A stretch of 43,703 nucleotides of DNA from Candidatus Aminicenantota bacterium (GTDB lineage Bacteria > Acidobacteriota > Aminicenantia > Aminicenantales > Aminicenantaceae), in contig QMPV01000005.1 of assembly GCA_003648765.1 (NCBI GenBank), positions 1 to 43,703 on the forward strand. Direction: 5' to 3'. This document shows positions 16,348 to 24,676 of the stretch, piece by piece; positions within the stretch are counted from its first letter, which is position 1, and each line of letters opens with the position of its first letter. The position numbers and the translations under genes are program-made. A model generated the notes under the pieces. The model was not told the origin of the DNA. It saw nothing but the letters and a program-made list of their open reading frames with translations, and made no database searches.

Positions 16348-17430
16348 ATGGTAAATAGACCAAAGAAATTTTACCTGATGATGTCTTTATTGCTTCTGGA
16401 AATATGTTTATTCTCCTTACCATCTTTCTCCATTCAAAAGTCAAAACACCCCTTTAAAATTAGAGATAACCTGCAAAGGGAAGTTGTTCTCCCCCACCAG
16501 ATAAAACGTATCCTTTCTCTCCAGCCGGAAATTACCAGAATTTTAATTGCCCTGGGACAGGAGAAAAAACTAATTGGAATCGACTACTTCATCCACCGCT
16601 ACGATCATCTTTATCCCCTCCTTAAACCTCGCTTGAGGGATTTGCCCTTAGTCTCCCTTTCCAGTGAATCCATCAACTGGGAACTACTTCTTCGCTTAAA
16701 ACCCGACCTAATTTTTACCTCTCCATCGGAAACTCACCTGGCTTCTTCTCTCCAGAAAAAAACAGGTATTCCCACGCTGGTCCTCTCCTCCCAGGGACGA
16801 TTAACTTCTCTTCTAGAAGAAATTAAGCTTATCGGACAATGGGTTAACCAAGAAAAAAGAGCTGCCTATCTGTGCGGCTTTTTTCAGGATAAAATAAAAA
16901 TGGTGGTCTCTACTTTAGCCCGGACGGCCCCCCTTCAGAAACCTCGGGTTTATCTTGCTTTCTGGTCATCACTGACTCGAACTCCGGTTGATTACGAGCC
17001 AGTGAAGGTGGCGGGCGGAATTAATCTAGCTGAAGAATTACTCCCTGAATATCTAGGCACTGTAGGTACGGTAGTTTCAGTGGAAAAAATTGTCGCTTGG
17101 AACCCAGATATCATTCTCCTCCATGGCAATTACCTGCCTGAAGAAAGAAAAATAACCCCAGCTCTTGTTTTTCAAGACAAACGACTTTCGGCTATCCGGG
17201 CAGTTAAAAACAAACAAGTCTACTATACTTTCGGCTTCTGGTATTGGTGGGATCCAGCCCAAGTCCTGGTAGAAATCATGTATTTGGCCAAAATTTTTCA
17301 TCCCGAGATCTTCACCCGGATTGACTTAGAGAAAGAGGGCAACCAGGTCTACCAAATATTTTACTCCTTACCTCATGGGTTTACTTATCTCCAGCAAAGG
17401 TTAAAATGGGAAAACGGATGGAGTAAATGA
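16348..17430 (+). CDS. ABC transporter periplasmic substrate-binding protein (BtuF/FecB type)
   Basis: 360-aa protein with an N-terminal signal segment (hydrophobic residues about 8-28) and a mature class III binding-protein fold: RILSLQPEITRILIALG, then LIGIDYF, PDLIFTSP, and a second lobe with VAGGINLAEE and WNPDIILLHG. It presumably captures a metal chelate such as cobalamin, heme or a siderophore; which one cannot be read. No cysteine lipobox is seen, so it is likely soluble in the periplasm. The ribosome site before ATG 16348 is weak. Its stop overlaps the permease ATG by 4 bases. Confidence 0.9.
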   Translation: MVNRPKKFYLMMSLLLLEICLFSLPSFSIQKSKHPFKIRDNLQREVVLPHQIKRILSLQPEITRILIALGQEKKLIGIDYFIHRYDHLYPLLKPRLRDLPLVSLSSESINWELLLRLKPDLIFTSPSETHLASSLQKKTGIPTLVLSSQGRLTSLLEEIKLIGQWVNQEKRAAYLCGFFQDKIKMVVSTLARTAPLQKPRVYLAFWSSLTRTPVDYEPVKVAGGINLAEELLPEYLGTVGTVVSVEKIVAWNPDIILLHGNYLPEERKITPALVFQDKRLSAIRAVKNKQVYYTFGFWYWWDPAQVLVEIMYLAKIFHPEIFTRIDLEKEGNQVYQIFYSLPHGFTYLQQRLKWENGWSK

Positions 17431-18437
17431 AAAGCAAATTTATTTCTTCCCAAAGATTAACCTGGATAATGCTTCTTCTGCCCTTCGGGCTGCTGCTGTT
17501 CTCATTAGGCTTAGGACCATATCCTCTCTCTCCTTCAGATGTCATCAAGACTTTGCTTTCTCCCTTTATTTCTGCCATCAATGTCCCCGAGGCTTTTTCA
17601 GTCATTATTTTTCGCATTCGTTTACCTCGCCTTTGCTTGGCTTTTTTGGTCGGAGCGGCTCTTTCAGTTTCGGGAGCCTCCTTACAAGCCCTCTTTAAAA
17701 ATCCACTGATTAATGAATATATCCTGGGACTCTCCTCAGGGGCTGCTTTCGGAGCAGCTCTCTCACTGGTCTTTCTAGGCCAAAACTTCCCGCCTCAATT
17801 AGCAGCTTTTATCCTGGCTGTCGTGGCTGTGGGCGGAGTCCTCCTAATTGCTGGTCACTCTGAAACTCATCTCATCACCCTCATTCTCACTGGGGTTATA
17901 ATGACCGCCTTTTTCTCGGCTTTACTCTCCCTGGTGGAATATTTTGCCAGCCCCTATGCTTTGCAATCCCTCTTCTTCTGGCTAATGGGCAATTTATCTC
18001 TAGCCACCTGGAAAGACATTATTTTGGCTGGCCCTTTGATGACCTTTGGCATTATTGTCTTGCTCTTGCTTCGTTGGCGGCTGAACGTCCTTTCCCTAAG
18101 TGACGACCAGGTCAAAGCCTTAGGGATTAATCTCCGTCTGGAAAAAATATTAGTTATCTTAGCGGCTACCTTAGCCACCGCTGCCGCTACTTCTGTCGTA
18201 GGAATAATCGGCTGGGTAGGATTGATTGTGCCCCATCTGGTTCGAATGATGGTCGGCCCTGATAATCGCCTGGTGATACCCCTTTCCGCTACTGTGGGCG
18301 CCAGCTTTCTTATCCTAGCTGACGACTTAACCCGCAACCTGGCTTCTTTCGAAATTCCCATTGGCATCTTGACTAGTTTAATCGGGATCCCTCTTTTTAT
18401 CGTCTTGTTAAAGAAAACACAGCGAGTTTGGCTATGA
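17427..18437 (+). CDS. ABC transporter permease, BtuC/FecCD family
   Basis: 336-aa inner-membrane protein of largely hydrophobic helices, about ten by family. Family motifs include RLPRLCLAFLVGAALSVSGA, LQALFKNPLINEYILGLSSGA and WVGLIVPHLVRMMVG. The segment after GLIVPH is the helix that docks to the ATPase. Length fits the family norm of 320-350. ATGA overlaps with both neighbours couple it to the binding protein and the ATPase. Confidence 0.94.
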   Translation: MKSKFISSQRLTWIMLLLPFGLLLFSLGLGPYPLSPSDVIKTLLSPFISAINVPEAFSVIIFRIRLPRLCLAFLVGAALSVSGASLQALFKNPLINEYILGLSSGAAFGAALSLVFLGQNFPPQLAAFILAVVAVGGVLLIAGHSETHLITLILTGVIMTAFFSALLSLVEYFASPYALQSLFFWLMGNLSLATWKDIILAGPLMTFGIIVLLLLRWRLNVLSLSDDQVKALGINLRLEKILVILAATLATAAATSVVGIIGWVGLIVPHLVRMMVGPDNRLVIPLSATVGASFLILADDLTRNLASFEIPIGILTSLIGIPLFIVLLKKTQRVWL

Positions 18438-19204
18438 ACATCAAAATCAAGCAACTGAAATTTAATTATCCCAATTTTTCCTTGGAGATCTCTGATTTAA
18501 GTCTGACCGAAGGCCGGGTAACAACGATTGTTGGTCCTAATGGAGCCGGTAAAACCACTTTGCTTAAATGCTTGAGTGGACTTTTGACTATTCCTCCAGG
18601 CAGCGTTTTTATCAATGGCTCGGATTTAACTACTTTAAAAGGAGGACAACGGGCCCAACTTATTAGCTATGTTCCTCAAGAAATGACTTCTATCTTCAAT
18701 TACAAAGTCCTTGATTTTGTTCTTATGGGTCGAGCGGCTTACCTCCCTCTTTTTTCTCCCCCCGGAGAAAAGGATCAACAACTGGCTCGGGAAGCTTTAA
18801 CCTATATAGGCTTAAACAACTACGCCCAACGCTCCCTTTTTGAGCTGAGCAGTGGGGAGAGACGATTAGTTCTTATTGCCCGAGCCTTAGCTCAGCAAGC
18901 CCAAATCCTCTTCCTTGATGAACCCACTACTTTTCTTGATCCCAAAAACGAAATAGAAATTCTACAACTTATCAAAAAATTATCTTTAGAAATGAAAAAA
19001 ACTATTGTCCTGACCCTCCATAACTTGGAAGTAGCCGCCGCTTACAGCGAAAGGCTGGTCTTTTTAAAAAAAGGCCGAGTCATTGCCTGGGGAGAACCAG
19101 CCGAGATCATGACAGAATCACTCTTGGCAAAAATTTATGATGTGTCTTTTAAAATAATTGATTGGCAGGGTCATAAATTCCTACTTAAAGGCCACCAGGA
19201 GTGA
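18434..19204 (+). CDS. ABC transporter ATPase, BtuD/FhuC type
   Basis: 256-aa ATPase of the same importer. Walker A is GPNGAGKTTLLK, Q-loop SYVPQEM, signature motif ELSSGERR (one residue off the usual LSGGE), Walker B ILFLDEPT with D-loop, and switch His in TLHNLE. ATG 18434 overlaps the permease stop (ATGA); a TTG two codons earlier is less likely. Together 16348-19204 form a complete three-gene importer. No TonB-dependent receptor is in the window. Confidence 0.94.
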   Translation: MNIKIKQLKFNYPNFSLEISDLSLTEGRVTTIVGPNGAGKTTLLKCLSGLLTIPPGSVFINGSDLTTLKGGQRAQLISYVPQEMTSIFNYKVLDFVLMGRAAYLPLFSPPGEKDQQLAREALTYIGLNNYAQRSLFELSSGERRLVLIARALAQQAQILFLDEPTTFLDPKNEIEILQLIKKLSLEMKKTIVLTLHNLEVAAAYSERLVFLKKGRVIAWGEPAEIMTESLLAKIYDVSFKIIDWQGHKFLLKGHQE

Positions 19205-19418
19205 TAATTTCTGAGGGAAAAACAACTTTAGAGGTAGTTCGAGTTAAATCACGAGTTGAGTGAAAAATTGAAGGAAATACACTTTCCTAAAAAAATTCTT
19301 AAAAAAAGCTCTTCTGAAGCTCGCCAAGTTAATTTTTACCCAGGAAAAGCTTCTCTTGAGACTCAAGTAGTCCTTTGGTTCTCCTAGCTCAGAAGTTCTT
19401 TAATAAAATTGAATCCAC

Positions 19419-20162
19419 ATGAAAAATAGATTGCTCAAATCAACCCCTTCCTTTCCCCAACCTCTTCTCCATTTTAAAGAAATTATCCCCTGCCAAATTC
19501 GCTTTAGAGAAAATCGATTTGTGGTTCAGGTGGAAATAAAGGGGAAACAATTCCGGGCCCATCTCAATAATACCGGCCAGTTGAGAGAATTCTTAACCCC
19601 AGGGAAGCTTGCTTTCTGTCTTAAAAGAACCAAACCGGGGAAAACCAGCCATCAACTTATTGCCGTTGAAGACAAGAATAAAGGGGCTTTAATCGATACC
19701 CAACTCCAAATGAAAAGCTTTGAAGCAGCCCTCCAAAAGGGATTTATTACCTGGCTCCCTGGCTACCGTTTGATTAAAAGAAACATTCGTTTAGGCAACT
19801 CTTTGATTGATTACTGTCTCGGTTCTGCTTTAGGGGAAGTTTATTTGGAAATAAAAAGTGCTGTTCTTCGACAAAAAGAAAACGCCCTCTATCCAGATTG
19901 TCCAAGCCTCCGAGGCCAACGGCACCTCCAGGAACTAATTTCCCTAGCCGAAAATTCCAGGCGAGCCATTGTGCTTTTTATCGCCGCTCTACCTGAAGTT
20001 AAAGCCTTTCGACCCAATCAAAAGGCCGACTTTCGTCTTTTTCAAATTTTAACCCAAGCTCAAGCTGCAGGGGTCGAATTACGAGCAATGCGTCTCTTTT
20101 TGGAGCCCACTCAAGGCACAATTGTTTTGGACAATCCCGATCTACGGGTAATATTAACTTGA
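19419..20162 (+). CDS. sfsA: SfsA family protein (putative nuclease)
   Basis: 247-aa protein matching SfsA: an N-terminal OB-like part (HLNNTGQLREFLTPG) and a C-terminal nuclease-like domain with LIDYCLG, YLEIKSAVL, ALYPDCPSLRGQRHLQEL and ALPEVKAFRPNQKAD. The Asp and Glu-x-Lys arrangement is that of PD-(D/E)xK enzymes. E. coli SfsA was described as a sugar-fermentation stimulator; its true role is uncertain. No Shine-Dalgarno precedes ATG 19419. The 214 bp upstream hold only short hairpins such as CTTGA-GAC-TCAAG. Confidence 0.93.
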   Translation: MKNRLLKSTPSFPQPLLHFKEIIPCQIRFRENRFVVQVEIKGKQFRAHLNNTGQLREFLTPGKLAFCLKRTKPGKTSHQLIAVEDKNKGALIDTQLQMKSFEAALQKGFITWLPGYRLIKRNIRLGNSLIDYCLGSALGEVYLEIKSAVLRQKENALYPDCPSLRGQRHLQELISLAENSRRAIVLFIAALPEVKAFRPNQKADFRLFQILTQAQAAGVELRAMRLFLEPTQGTIVLDNPDLRVILT

Positions 20163-20269
20163 CTGAGAGCAGAAGCTGGTCTATAAAAGAGGCTAACCGA
20201 TTATAGAAGAGAGGACAAATGACCTATTTAAGAAACATGTGGAAAAATTGTTTTCTCTGAGGAAATAAA

Positions 20270-20286
20270 TTGGCATTTTTCTTGCA
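20270..20286 (+). promoter_or_regulatory. Sigma-54 (-24/-12) promoter of the outer-membrane protein gene
   Basis: TTGGCA, six bases, then TTGCA: GG at 20272-20273 and GC at 20284-20285 are exactly 10 nt apart, as RpoN promoters require. Predicted transcription start is near 20297, immediately before AGGAGG (20298-20303) and ATG 20310, so the leader would be about 13 nt. No enhancer-binding activator gene is in the window. Confidence 0.5.
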
Positions 20287-20309
20287 GAGGTTTTTCTAGG
20301 AGGAAAAAA

Positions 20310-21056
20310 ATGAAGAAATTATTTATTTTCATCATTATCATGGTTCTTCTTATTCCAGCCCTAAGTCGGGCAGATATAGTTACCTTCAAAGTCGGTTATT
20401 TCATCCCCCGGGCTGAAAGCGACCTGTGGCAGACGGAATTCGAAAACATGAACTTCACCAAAAGTAACTTTCAGGACAACAATTTTGGCTTTACCTATGA
20501 ATACTTTCTTTCCCGACAACTCAGTGTGGCTATTTCAGTCGACGGCTACTCCAAGAATAAGGTCGGCCTTTATGTCGGTTATGTAGGTTATCAGGATTAT
20601 GATGGCGATTGGGCCTATCCCGATACTTTCAGAGGCGAATTCACTCCTGCTCATAATTTCAATGTTACTATTACGCCCTTACAGGTTTCTCTAAAAATTG
20701 CTCCTTTGGGCCGAGGAGAGAAAATTATTCCTTATATCGGAGGCGGTGTCGGCCTGTATCTCTGGAGTGTTCGTCTTCAGGGAGATTTAATTGATTTCAG
20801 TGATCCATGGTGGGATACGACTAATAATGTCGAGATTTATCCCATTTATCCCACTGATGCTCGGGAAGAAAACAAAATTACTTTTGGTTACCATATCCTG
20901 GCCGGTCTCATGGTTCCGGTGGCCAACCGCATTAGTCTAGAAGGAGAATTTAAATTAAATATGGCCAAAGGTAACCTAACAGAGGCCTTTGAAGGATTCG
21001 AACCCTTCGACCTAACTGGTTACGTGATCACTCTGGGGCTAAATTACTGGTTTTAA
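20310..21056 (+). CDS. Outer-membrane beta-barrel protein
   Basis: 248-aa protein with a Sec signal peptide (hydrophobic 4-18, cleavage likely after SRA), then alternating beta strands with many aromatic residues: TFKVGYFIPR, FGFTYEYFLS, VSLKIAPLG, IPYIGGGVGLYLW, FGYHILAGLMVP, ISLEGEFKLNM. It ends YVITLGLNYWF; a terminal Phe is the usual outer-membrane assembly signal. It resembles small 8-stranded barrels of the OmpW/PF13505 sort; its ligand is unknown. Preceded by AGGAGG and a sigma-54 promoter candidate; transcribed alone and convergent with thi4. Confidence 0.85.
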   Translation: MKKLFIFIIIMVLLIPALSRADIVTFKVGYFIPRAESDLWQTEFENMNFTKSNFQDNNFGFTYEYFLSRQLSVAISVDGYSKNKVGLYVGYVGYQDYDGDWAYPDTFRGEFTPAHNFNVTITPLQVSLKIAPLGRGEKIIPYIGGGVGLYLWSVRLQGDLIDFSDPWWDTTNNVEIYPIYPTDAREENKITFGYHILAGLMVPVANRISLEGEFKLNMAKGNLTEAFEGFEPFDLTGYVITLGLNYWF

Positions 21057-21092
21057 ATTTAAATTCTAAGCTAAATTCAGGGTCAAACTCCC

Positions 21093-21872
21093 TCAATCTT
21101 TGGGGAGGCGGTTGATTATTAAGTTGGCCACCTTCTGACCAGAAAGAAGCATCCCTCCAAAAATCGGCCCCATCCGTGGTCCCCCAAAAACTGCATTGGC
21201 CGCCATCCCACAGACATAAAGGTGGGGATAAACTTCTTTAGTATTGTCTAAGAGAACCTTCTCCCCGACTTCAGCCCACATCGGCTTCTCACCAATAATT
21301 TTTCCCGTAGAAGTAAACAACTTTCCCCCTGACTTCCGGCTGACTATCTCAGCTACTTCGGCGGCATGCCCGGTAGCATCAACCACAAAAGCAGAGCGAG
21401 CCGTTAAAGGGTCAACATGAAGACCAGCCAATTGGGCGGCTGACCAATTGATAACCACTCCCGCGACTTTCTTATCATAAATTAAAACGTCTTCAACCGA
21501 GATACAATTGAAAAGGCGGACTCCAGCTTTAATTGATCGGACAAGGAGGCAACCCAGCAATTCCAAGGCAGAAGCCACATAGTAATTCGCCTCATATCTT
21601 TTCAGCCCCACTCCCAAATCTTCGAGAAGAGGACGGGAATCTTCCTGCACCACAATCTTATTAAACATCATGCCTCCACCCGGAACACCACCCCCAGGCC
21701 GCAGAGTTCGCTCAAAAACGACTACTTTTAATCCTGACCGGGCCAGATGGTAAGCCGCGCATAAACCAGCCGGACCTGCCCCAACAATAATCACCTCCGA
21801 TTCTAGACTATCCAAAAATTCCCGGAAATACTCTTCTGTAATAGCTCTAGAAATAACAATATCGTCTAACAT
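21093..21872 (-). CDS. thi4: Sulfide-dependent thiazole synthase Thi4
   Basis: Builds the thiazole moiety of thiamine (ADP-thiazole) from NAD and glycine. The 259-aa protein has the dinucleotide motif GAGPAG (31-36), FERTLRPGGGVPGGGMMFN, LHVDPLTAR, DATGHAAEV and the C-terminal GPRMGPIFGGMLLSG. At the position where yeast and plant THI4 donate sulfur from a cysteine (SCMDP), this protein has His152 (LHVDP). That marks the archaeal-type catalytic enzyme, which uses free sulfide and is not consumed. A ribose-1,5-bisphosphate isomerase label is sometimes given to homologues; Thi4 fits better. GAGGTAAGG precedes ATG 21872. No other thi gene is nearby. Confidence 0.9.
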   Translation of the reverse strand: MLDDIVISRAITEEYFREFLDSLESEVIIVGAGPAGLCAAYHLARSGLKVVVFERTLRPGGGVPGGGMMFNKIVVQEDSRPLLEDLGVGLKRYEANYYVASALELLGCLLVRSIKAGVRLFNCISVEDVLIYDKKVAGVVINWSAAQLAGLHVDPLTARSAFVVDATGHAAEVAEIVSRKSGGKLFTSTGKIIGEKPMWAEVGEKVLLDNTKEVYPHLYVCGMAANAVFGGPRMGPIFGGMLLSGQKVANLIINRLPKD

Positions 21873-21906
21873 GCCTTACCTCTCAATCTAAACTTATTCA
21901 ATCTGA

Positions 21907-21922
21907 GGGTGGTCCACCACCC
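21907..21922. terminator. GC-rich hairpin between nitroreductase and thi4
   Basis: A perfect 6-bp stem GGGTGG/CCACCC with loop TCCA, in the 111 bp between the two minus-strand genes. It has no U tract in the direction of transcription (GA, then TTGAATAAG), so it may be an attenuating or processing hairpin instead of a classical terminator. TPP-riboswitch landmarks (CTGAGA, ACCTGATCTGG) are absent. Confidence 0.3.
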
Positions 21923-21983
21923 CCATAATCAGAGAAAAAAACTCACCTTTACCCAGCTTTCCTCAAGATAATGTCCATATTGA

Positions 21984-22499
21984 CTAGTAATGCTCATAAG
22001 AAATAATTTGCTCCAAAGATTTTCTAGAGCGAGGAGAGGGGTCCTCGGCTGGATAGCCCAAGGGAGTCAAAGCTAATACTCGAACATTATCGGGGATACC
22101 CAGAATCTTTTTTACCTCTTTCTCCTCAAAGGCTCCTATCCAGCAAGCACCCAAGCCTTCAGCAGCAGCTTGGAGCATCATATGTTCGAGGGCAATAGCC
22201 ACATCCACCACCCAAGACTTCATGTAACGCCCCATCCGAGCATAGCTTTCTTCAGGGTAACCGCAAGCTACAATAATTACAGGTGCCTTGGCCATAAAAT
22301 ATTGTTGAGCCGAGGCCTCGGCTAATTGGCGCCGCACCTTTTCGTCCCTAACTATAATAAATTTCCAGGGTTGAAAATTCTTTCCAGAAGGTGCCCAGCG
22401 GCCAGCCTCCAAAATGCGAAGAAGGACCTCCTCGGGAATATCATCTGGCTTATAATCACGAATACTCCGCCGACGGCGGATAGCTTCCAATATCTCCAT
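21984..22499 (-). CDS. Nitroreductase family FMN oxidoreductase
   Basis: 171-aa NAD(P)H-dependent flavoprotein of the nitroreductase superfamily. Seen: the N-terminal RRRRSIRDYKPDDIP (FMN phosphate contacts), LEAGRWAPSGKNFQPWKFI, and late GLGACWIGAFEEKEVKKILGIPDN with PLGYPAE. Small size matches the short single-domain members. The substrate is not determined. The start is ATG 22499, because GGAGG lies 7 nt upstream; a GTG two codons earlier sits on top of that site. It precedes thi4 on the same strand with a hairpin-containing gap, so a shared transcript is possible. Confidence 0.92.
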   Translation of the reverse strand: MEILEAIRRRRSIRDYKPDDIPEEVLLRILEAGRWAPSGKNFQPWKFIIVRDEKVRRQLAEASAQQYFMAKAPVIIVACGYPEESYARMGRYMKSWVVDVAIALEHMMLQAAAEGLGACWIGAFEEKEVKKILGIPDNVRVLALTPLGYPAEDPSPRSRKSLEQIISYEHY

Positions 22500-22691
22500 T
22501 CTCACACCTCCGACTTAATCTCAGGCTCTATCTGAAAAAGATCCTGCTTTATTGAAGTTTTACTATTTTAAAATAATTTTTTTTGCTGGAGAAGTAAATT
22601 CCCCAAAAATGGTCGCTTTTGATGGCTGGAGTAAGCTTGTTCTCAGGGAGAAAATCAGGTATCCTTTAGAAGAAAGAATAAGGCGGTGACA

Positions 22692-23552
22692 ATGATGACC
22701 AAGAGAGTTACTCGGAACATTCTCTTCTGTTTGAGTCTTTTCTTTATTCTCGGAATTTACGGCCGGACTGATATTAAAAAAGATATTCTGGTCGACCTGG
22801 ATAGTCGCATAATTAAAGATCTCAGTCCTGAGGGGCTGACACTTACCTTTTATCTTAAGATAAAAAACAACTCAACTAAAAATTATTACCTGGCTGGGTA
22901 TTCTTACCGGTTTATCGTCGAACAGGCTGAATATGTAAAATTAACCACTCAACTAGACGACCTCATTAGTCTGCCCGCCCAACAACAGATTTTTATTGCC
23001 TGGCCAGTCAAAATTACTTACACCCATCTTTTCCACTCAGTGCCTTCGGTCAAAAAACAACTCAAAGCTGTCTGTTACCTAAGCGGCGAACTTTTCCTGG
23101 CCAACCAGAAGGGCAAAATAAAAGGCAAAATCCCCGTGGCCTTTTCTGGGGAATTTCCTATTTTCAAGAAACCCGAAGCTCAAATTTCTCGATTGAAAAT
23201 TAACCAAATGAGTATAGGTGGGGCTGACATTGATTTTCGAGTTAAATTTTCCAACCCAAATGGATTTGAACTCTTTGTTGATCGCATTAAGTACCAAATC
23301 AAAATTGGAGGCCATAAAATCGGCGCAGGTGAAATCAGCGGGGACAAAAACCTCCCTCCCCAGGGAGACAAAGAATTTCGTTTGCCTCTCCTTATTAGTT
23401 TTTTTGAGATAGGTCGAGAAATAGCTGGTTATTTTCAGCAATCGGAAGTTACCTGTCAATTCTCAGGAGAGGTAGAGTTAAGAACCGTCTGGGGTCGATT
23501 AACCCTCCCTTACCATCTGGATAGTCGGGTGCCAGTGGAAAAAAAGCCCTGA
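22692..23552 (+). CDS. Exported LEA2/WHy-domain protein
   Basis: About 286 aa, with an N-terminal hydrophobic signal segment (RNILFCLSLFFILGIYG) and two repeats of a beta-sandwich of the LEA type 2/WHy kind. The clearest is residues about 165-270, with VKFSNPNGFELFVDRIKYQIKIGGHKIGAGE; the first (about 30-140) includes LTFYLKIKNNSTKNYYLAGYSYRF. Such domains occur in exported bacterial proteins linked to stress or lipid binding; no precise function can be assigned. Start ATG 22692 or 22695 behind AGGCGGTG; an earlier GTG (22686) overlaps that site. The glycosyltransferase follows after 16 bp, probably in one operon. Confidence 0.75.
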   Translation: MMTKRVTRNILFCLSLFFILGIYGRTDIKKDILVDLDSRIIKDLSPEGLTLTFYLKIKNNSTKNYYLAGYSYRFIVEQAEYVKLTTQLDDLISLPAQQQIFIAWPVKITYTHLFHSVPSVKKQLKAVCYLSGELFLANQKGKIKGKIPVAFSGEFPIFKKPEAQISRLKINQMSIGGADIDFRVKFSNPNGFELFVDRIKYQIKIGGHKIGAGEISGDKNLPPQGDKEFRLPLLISFFEIGREIAGYFQQSEVTCQFSGEVELRTVWGRLTLPYHLDSRVPVEKKP

Positions 23553-23568
23553 TGTAATCTGGCTTTCC

Positions 23569-24420
23569 ATGAAAATCAGTATTATTATTCCTACTTATAA
23601 CCGGGCCCCATTTCTCGCCGAAGCTCTAGAATCAGTAATTAAACAGACCGTCTTTCCCACCTTATTTAAGAACCAAGAAGTAGAAATTCTGGTTATAGAC
23701 GATGGATCAGAAGATAACACCAGAAAAATAGTCGAGCAATTCAAACCTTACACCACCTACCTTCGGCAACCACACCGAGGCGTCAGCGCTGCTCGAAATC
23801 ACGGTCTGCAAAGAGCCCGGGGAGAACTTATTGCTTATCTAGACTCAGATGATCTCTGGTTGCCGGAAAAACTAGCTGTCCAGTTAAGCTTTATGAAAGC
23901 CTTTCCCCGGTGCATGGTTTGCTATACTGAGGAAATTTGGCTGCGCCACGGACGTCGCGTCAACCCCAAAAAGAAACACCAGAAATACTCAGGCTGGATT
24001 TTCGATAAGGTTCTACCCTTATGTCTTTTAAGTCTTTCTTCAGCTATGTTCCGTAGGCAATTATTTGAGGAAATAGGATTTTTTGACGAATCATTACCCG
24101 CCGCCGAAGATTATGATTTAGGAATTCGAGCAGCTCATCGTTACCCCATTCATCTTATCGAAAGACCTTTGATTATAAAACGAGGCGGCCATTCGGACCA
24201 ACTTTCTCATAAATATTGGGGGATGGACCGTTTCCGCATCAAAGCTCTCCAGAAAGCTCTCTCTCTCCAGCTTACTCCTGAGCAAGAAAGATTGGTTCGT
24301 CTGGAGATCATCCATAAGGCTCAAATCCTGGTCCAAGGTTTTCAGAAAAGAGGCAAGAACAAAGAAGCGATCTATTATAAACAGCTCATTCAAGAGCAAA
24401 CAGCTAAACTCAAGAACTAA
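23569..24420 (+). CDS. Family 2 glycosyltransferase
   Basis: 283-aa GT-A fold enzyme: SIIIPTYNRAPFLAEALESV, LVIDDGSEDNT, GVSAARNHGLQRARGELIAYLDSDDLW (the D-x-D nucleotide-sugar/metal motif) and the acceptor-side AAEDYDLGIRAA. No membrane segment is seen, so it is cytosolic or peripheral. The transferred sugar and acceptor are unknown; surface polysaccharide or glycolipid assembly is plausible. It follows the LEA2 gene with 16 bp between. The 256 bp after it, up to the converging isomerase gene, are A/T-rich with no gene. Confidence 0.93.
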   Translation: MKISIIIPTYNRAPFLAEALESVIKQTVFPTLFKNQEVEILVIDDGSEDNTRKIVEQFKPYTTYLRQPHRGVSAARNHGLQRARGELIAYLDSDDLWLPEKLAVQLSFMKAFPRCMVCYTEEIWLRHGRRVNPKKKHQKYSGWIFDKVLPLCLLSLSSAMFRRQLFEEIGFFDESLPAAEDYDLGIRAAHRYPIHLIERPLIIKRGGHSDQLSHKYWGMDRFRIKALQKALSLQLTPEQERLVRLEIIHKAQILVQGFQKRGKNKEAIYYKQLIQEQTAKLKN

Positions 24421-24676
24421 TCTTGTTCTGGTGAACAATTAAGCAAAAAGGTTTTAAAATCAGGTAATGTTTTGTTTTTTTAGGCATTCTTTTCTCTAAA
24501 AGAAAAAACCAAATTATTTATTGAAAAAAATTATTGCTTTTCTCTAGAAGGTTCTTTGGTTAACTCCTTTCTTTGAAGTGATAACTTATTCCATGATTTT
24601 CTCGGCTATGCCAAAATTTTAAGGAAAACAAAAGGAAGAATTATGGCTCTCTCCTTGAAGTTAAGCCAGGTGAGAT

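Noticed and set aside
21873-21983. Possible TPP riboswitch before thi4
   Set aside because: The conserved TPP-aptamer segments are missing and the gap is only 111 bp.
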